6,980 nt of DNA from an uncultured Paraburkholderia sp. (lineage in GTDB: Bacteria; Pseudomonadota; Gammaproteobacteria; Burkholderiales; Burkholderiaceae), in assembly GCA_937917025.1 (NCBI GenBank), contig CALFSF010000040.1:1-6980 (forward strand). Reading direction: 5' to 3'. This document shows positions 5,312 through 6,980 of the stretch, in pieces. The position numbers and the translations under genes were made by a program. The notes below the pieces were generated by a model, which saw only the letters and a list, made by a program, of their open reading frames with translations, was not told where the DNA came from and ran no database searches. The first letter of the stretch is position 1. Every line of letters begins with the position of its first letter.

Positions 5312-6268
5312 ATGGAACTGAAATGGCTCGAAGACTTCGTTTCGCTCGCGGAAACCCGCAGCTTCAGCCGCTCGGCTGAGCTGCGGCACGTGACGCAGCC
5401 GGCGTTCTCGCGCCGCATCCAGGCGCTCGAAGCGTGGCTCGGCACGGAACTGATCGACCGTTCGGTTTATCCGACGCGTCTCACGTCCGCGGGCCAGGTG
5501 TTCTACGAGCAGGCGCTCGCGATGCTCTCGCAGTTTCACGAAGCGCGCACGCTGCTGCGCGGCCACACGGCAACGCCGGCCGCGACGATCGAATTCGCGG
5601 TTCCGCATACGTTGTCGCTCACGTATTTTCCGCGCTGGCTGCAACGCATCGAGGCGCAACTCGGCCCGATCCACACGCGTCTGCGCGCGCTGAACGTGCA
5701 TGACGCGGTGCTTTCGCTCGTCGAAGGCGGCTGCCACCTGGTGATGGGTTATCACCACCCGAGCCATCCGGTGGCGCTCGACCCGGCGCGCTATGACATG
5801 CTGACGTTAGGCGTCGAGCCGATCAGCCCGTTCTCCGCGCCGCTGCGCGGAGGCCGGCCGCGCCACACGCTGCCCGGCACACCCGAAGCGCCCGCGCCGT
5901 ATCTGTCGTACACGCCGAACGCCTATCTCGGGCGCATGACGGAGGTGATCATCGCCAACGCGCCGACGCGCCTCTATCTCGATCGCGTGTATGAAACGGA
6001 CATGGCCGAAGGGCTGAAAGCGATGACGCTCGCCGGTCACGGCCTCGCGTTTTTGCCGCATAGCGCCGTCGAGGACGCCGTGGCCGAGGGCAGCCTGATC
6101 CGTCTGGACCGCGCGTCGCGCGGCGTCGCGCAAGGCCAGTTCACGCTGACGATGGAAATCCGCCTCTATCGCGACAAGCTCGCGGCACAGGGCGACGACC
6201 CGCGCCAGGTGCTGGTGCGCCAGCTGTGGGATGTGGTGACGGCGGAGCTGGCTCAGGACGCCGCATGA
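5312..6268 (+). CDS. LysR-family transcriptional regulator, HypT/YjiE-like
   Basis: DNA-binding regulator of 318 aa, within the usual 290-330. The winged helix-turn-helix occupies about 1-60: LKWLEDFVSLAETRSFSRSA, then TQPAFSRRIQALEAWLGTEL with the family's Q-P-A-x-S-R-R-I-x-x-L-E pattern. A linker helix (about 62-85) and a periplasmic-binding-like effector domain (about 90-305) follow. Compared from memory with E. coli HypT (YjiE, hypochlorite-responsive), shared blocks are KWLxDF at the start, HTLSL (99-103), HDAVLSLVEGGC (130-141), NAYLGRM (203-209) and GHGLAFLP (242-249). Of HypT's regulatory methionines 123, 206 and 230, only the last has a Met here (M231), and the second is Leu206. An identical oxidation switch is therefore unlikely. 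ATG5312 is supported by AGGG (5303-5306) and the family N-terminus. It is divergent from purB and precedes a glutamate dehydrogenase in the same direction, which is the more likely target. Confidence 0.88.
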   Translation: MELKWLEDFVSLAETRSFSRSAELRHVTQPAFSRRIQALEAWLGTELIDRSVYPTRLTSAGQVFYEQALAMLSQFHEARTLLRGHTATPAATIEFAVPHTLSLTYFPRWLQRIEAQLGPIHTRLRALNVHDAVLSLVEGGCHLVMGYHHPSHPVALDPARYDMLTLGVEPISPFSAPLRGGRPRHTLPGTPEAPAPYLSYTPNAYLGRMTEVIIANAPTRLYLDRVYETDMAEGLKAMTLAGHGLAFLPHSAVEDAVAEGSLIRLDRASRGVAQGQFTLTMEIRLYRDKLAAQGDDPRQVLVRQLWDVVTAELAQDAA

Positions 6269-6349
6269 CGTCCACGTGACACACTCTGACGTGCAATGCA
6301 ACCGGCGATACCCACACAAAACGCGACGGATTTTTTCGTATTTCCGACG

Positions 6350-6368
6350 TTATGCAAGAAAAACATAA
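6350..6368. promoter_or_regulatory. LysR-type dyad (T-N11-A) upstream of glutamate dehydrogenase
   Basis: TTATG-N9-CATAA is a perfect 5-bp-arm dyad containing the T-N11-A spacing (T6353, A6365) typical of LysR-family binding sites. It lies in the A/T-rich gap between the LysR-type gene and gdhA. TGCAA occurs four times around it (6292, 6297, 6353, 6369). CATAAT (6364-6369) or AATAAT (6372-6377) might also be a -10. Alternatively TTGGAT (6387-6392) with GACAAT (6411-6416) would put the dyad near -64, the classical activator position. Confidence 0.5.
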
Positions 6369-6413
6369 TGCAATAATCAAACGGCATTGGATTTCGTGAC
6401 GCCCTTTTTCGAC

Positions 6414-6425
6414 AATGGGCCCATT
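6414..6425. promoter_or_regulatory. Perfect 12-bp palindrome before gdhA
   Basis: AATGGGCCCATT is its own reverse complement and lies 20 bases before ATG6446, just upstream of the Shine-Dalgarno (6437-6440). It could be a protein-binding site overlapping the transcript start or leader. Function is unknown. Confidence 0.35.
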
Positions 6426-6445
6426 CGATCGACGCCGGAGCGTTC

Positions 6446-6980
<535 letters not shown>

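Noticed and set aside
5150..5767. N-terminal extension of purB by about 206 residues
   Set aside because: The frame is merely open through the antisense of the LysR gene; ATG5149 gives the family N-terminus and expected length.

Overview
The window looks like a chromosomal segment of a high-GC betaproteobacterium of the Burkholderia/Paraburkholderia type. This is inferred from codon use (strong G/C third positions), protein character, TAGAAT/TAAAAT-type -10 elements, and GGCGCTCC...GGAGCGCC-T(n) terminators. No database search was possible; names rest on motifs and remembered family sequences.

Layout. (1) 1-2891, + strand: a gluconate / Entner-Doudoroff block. eda (KDPG aldolase, catalytic Glu and Schiff-base Lys present) is followed by its own terminator. 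A 295-bp gap then holds a putative promoter, a perfect 14-bp palindrome and a leader inverted repeat. After it come gntP (gluconate:H+ symporter) and gntK (gluconokinase), 14 bp apart and clearly one operon, closed by a 13-bp-stem terminator. GntP imports gluconate, GntK makes 6-phosphogluconate, a dehydratase (Edd, not in the window) would make KDPG, and Eda splits it to pyruvate and glyceraldehyde-3-phosphate. (2) 2892-3700: an about 0.8-kb stretch of visibly lower GC, bounded by two terminators with the same 8-bp stem. It holds one small minus-strand gene of unknown function that appears broken by a single frameshift. (3) 3701-5149, - strand: purB (adenylosuccinate lyase), complete, with its terminator. 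(4) 5150-5311: a divergent promoter region with symmetric inverted repeats. (5) 5312-6268, + strand: a LysR-family regulator resembling E. coli HypT/YjiE. (6) 6269-6980: an A/T-rich regulatory gap with a LysR-type T-N11-A dyad, then the first 178 codons of a Glu/Leu/Phe/Val-type glutamate dehydrogenase cut by the window end.

Most of the window is ordinary core metabolism. The points worth a second look are: an in-frame TAA in codon 10 of eda, leaving only a GTG restart without a visible Shine-Dalgarno; the frameshifted orphan gene between twin terminators; the HypT-like regulator that keeps only one of three regulatory methionines and sits next to glutamate dehydrogenase; and several perfect palindromes in the upstream regions of gntP, purB/lysR and gdhA. 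I found no tRNA, rRNA, CRISPR array, intact mobile element or evident new defence system.
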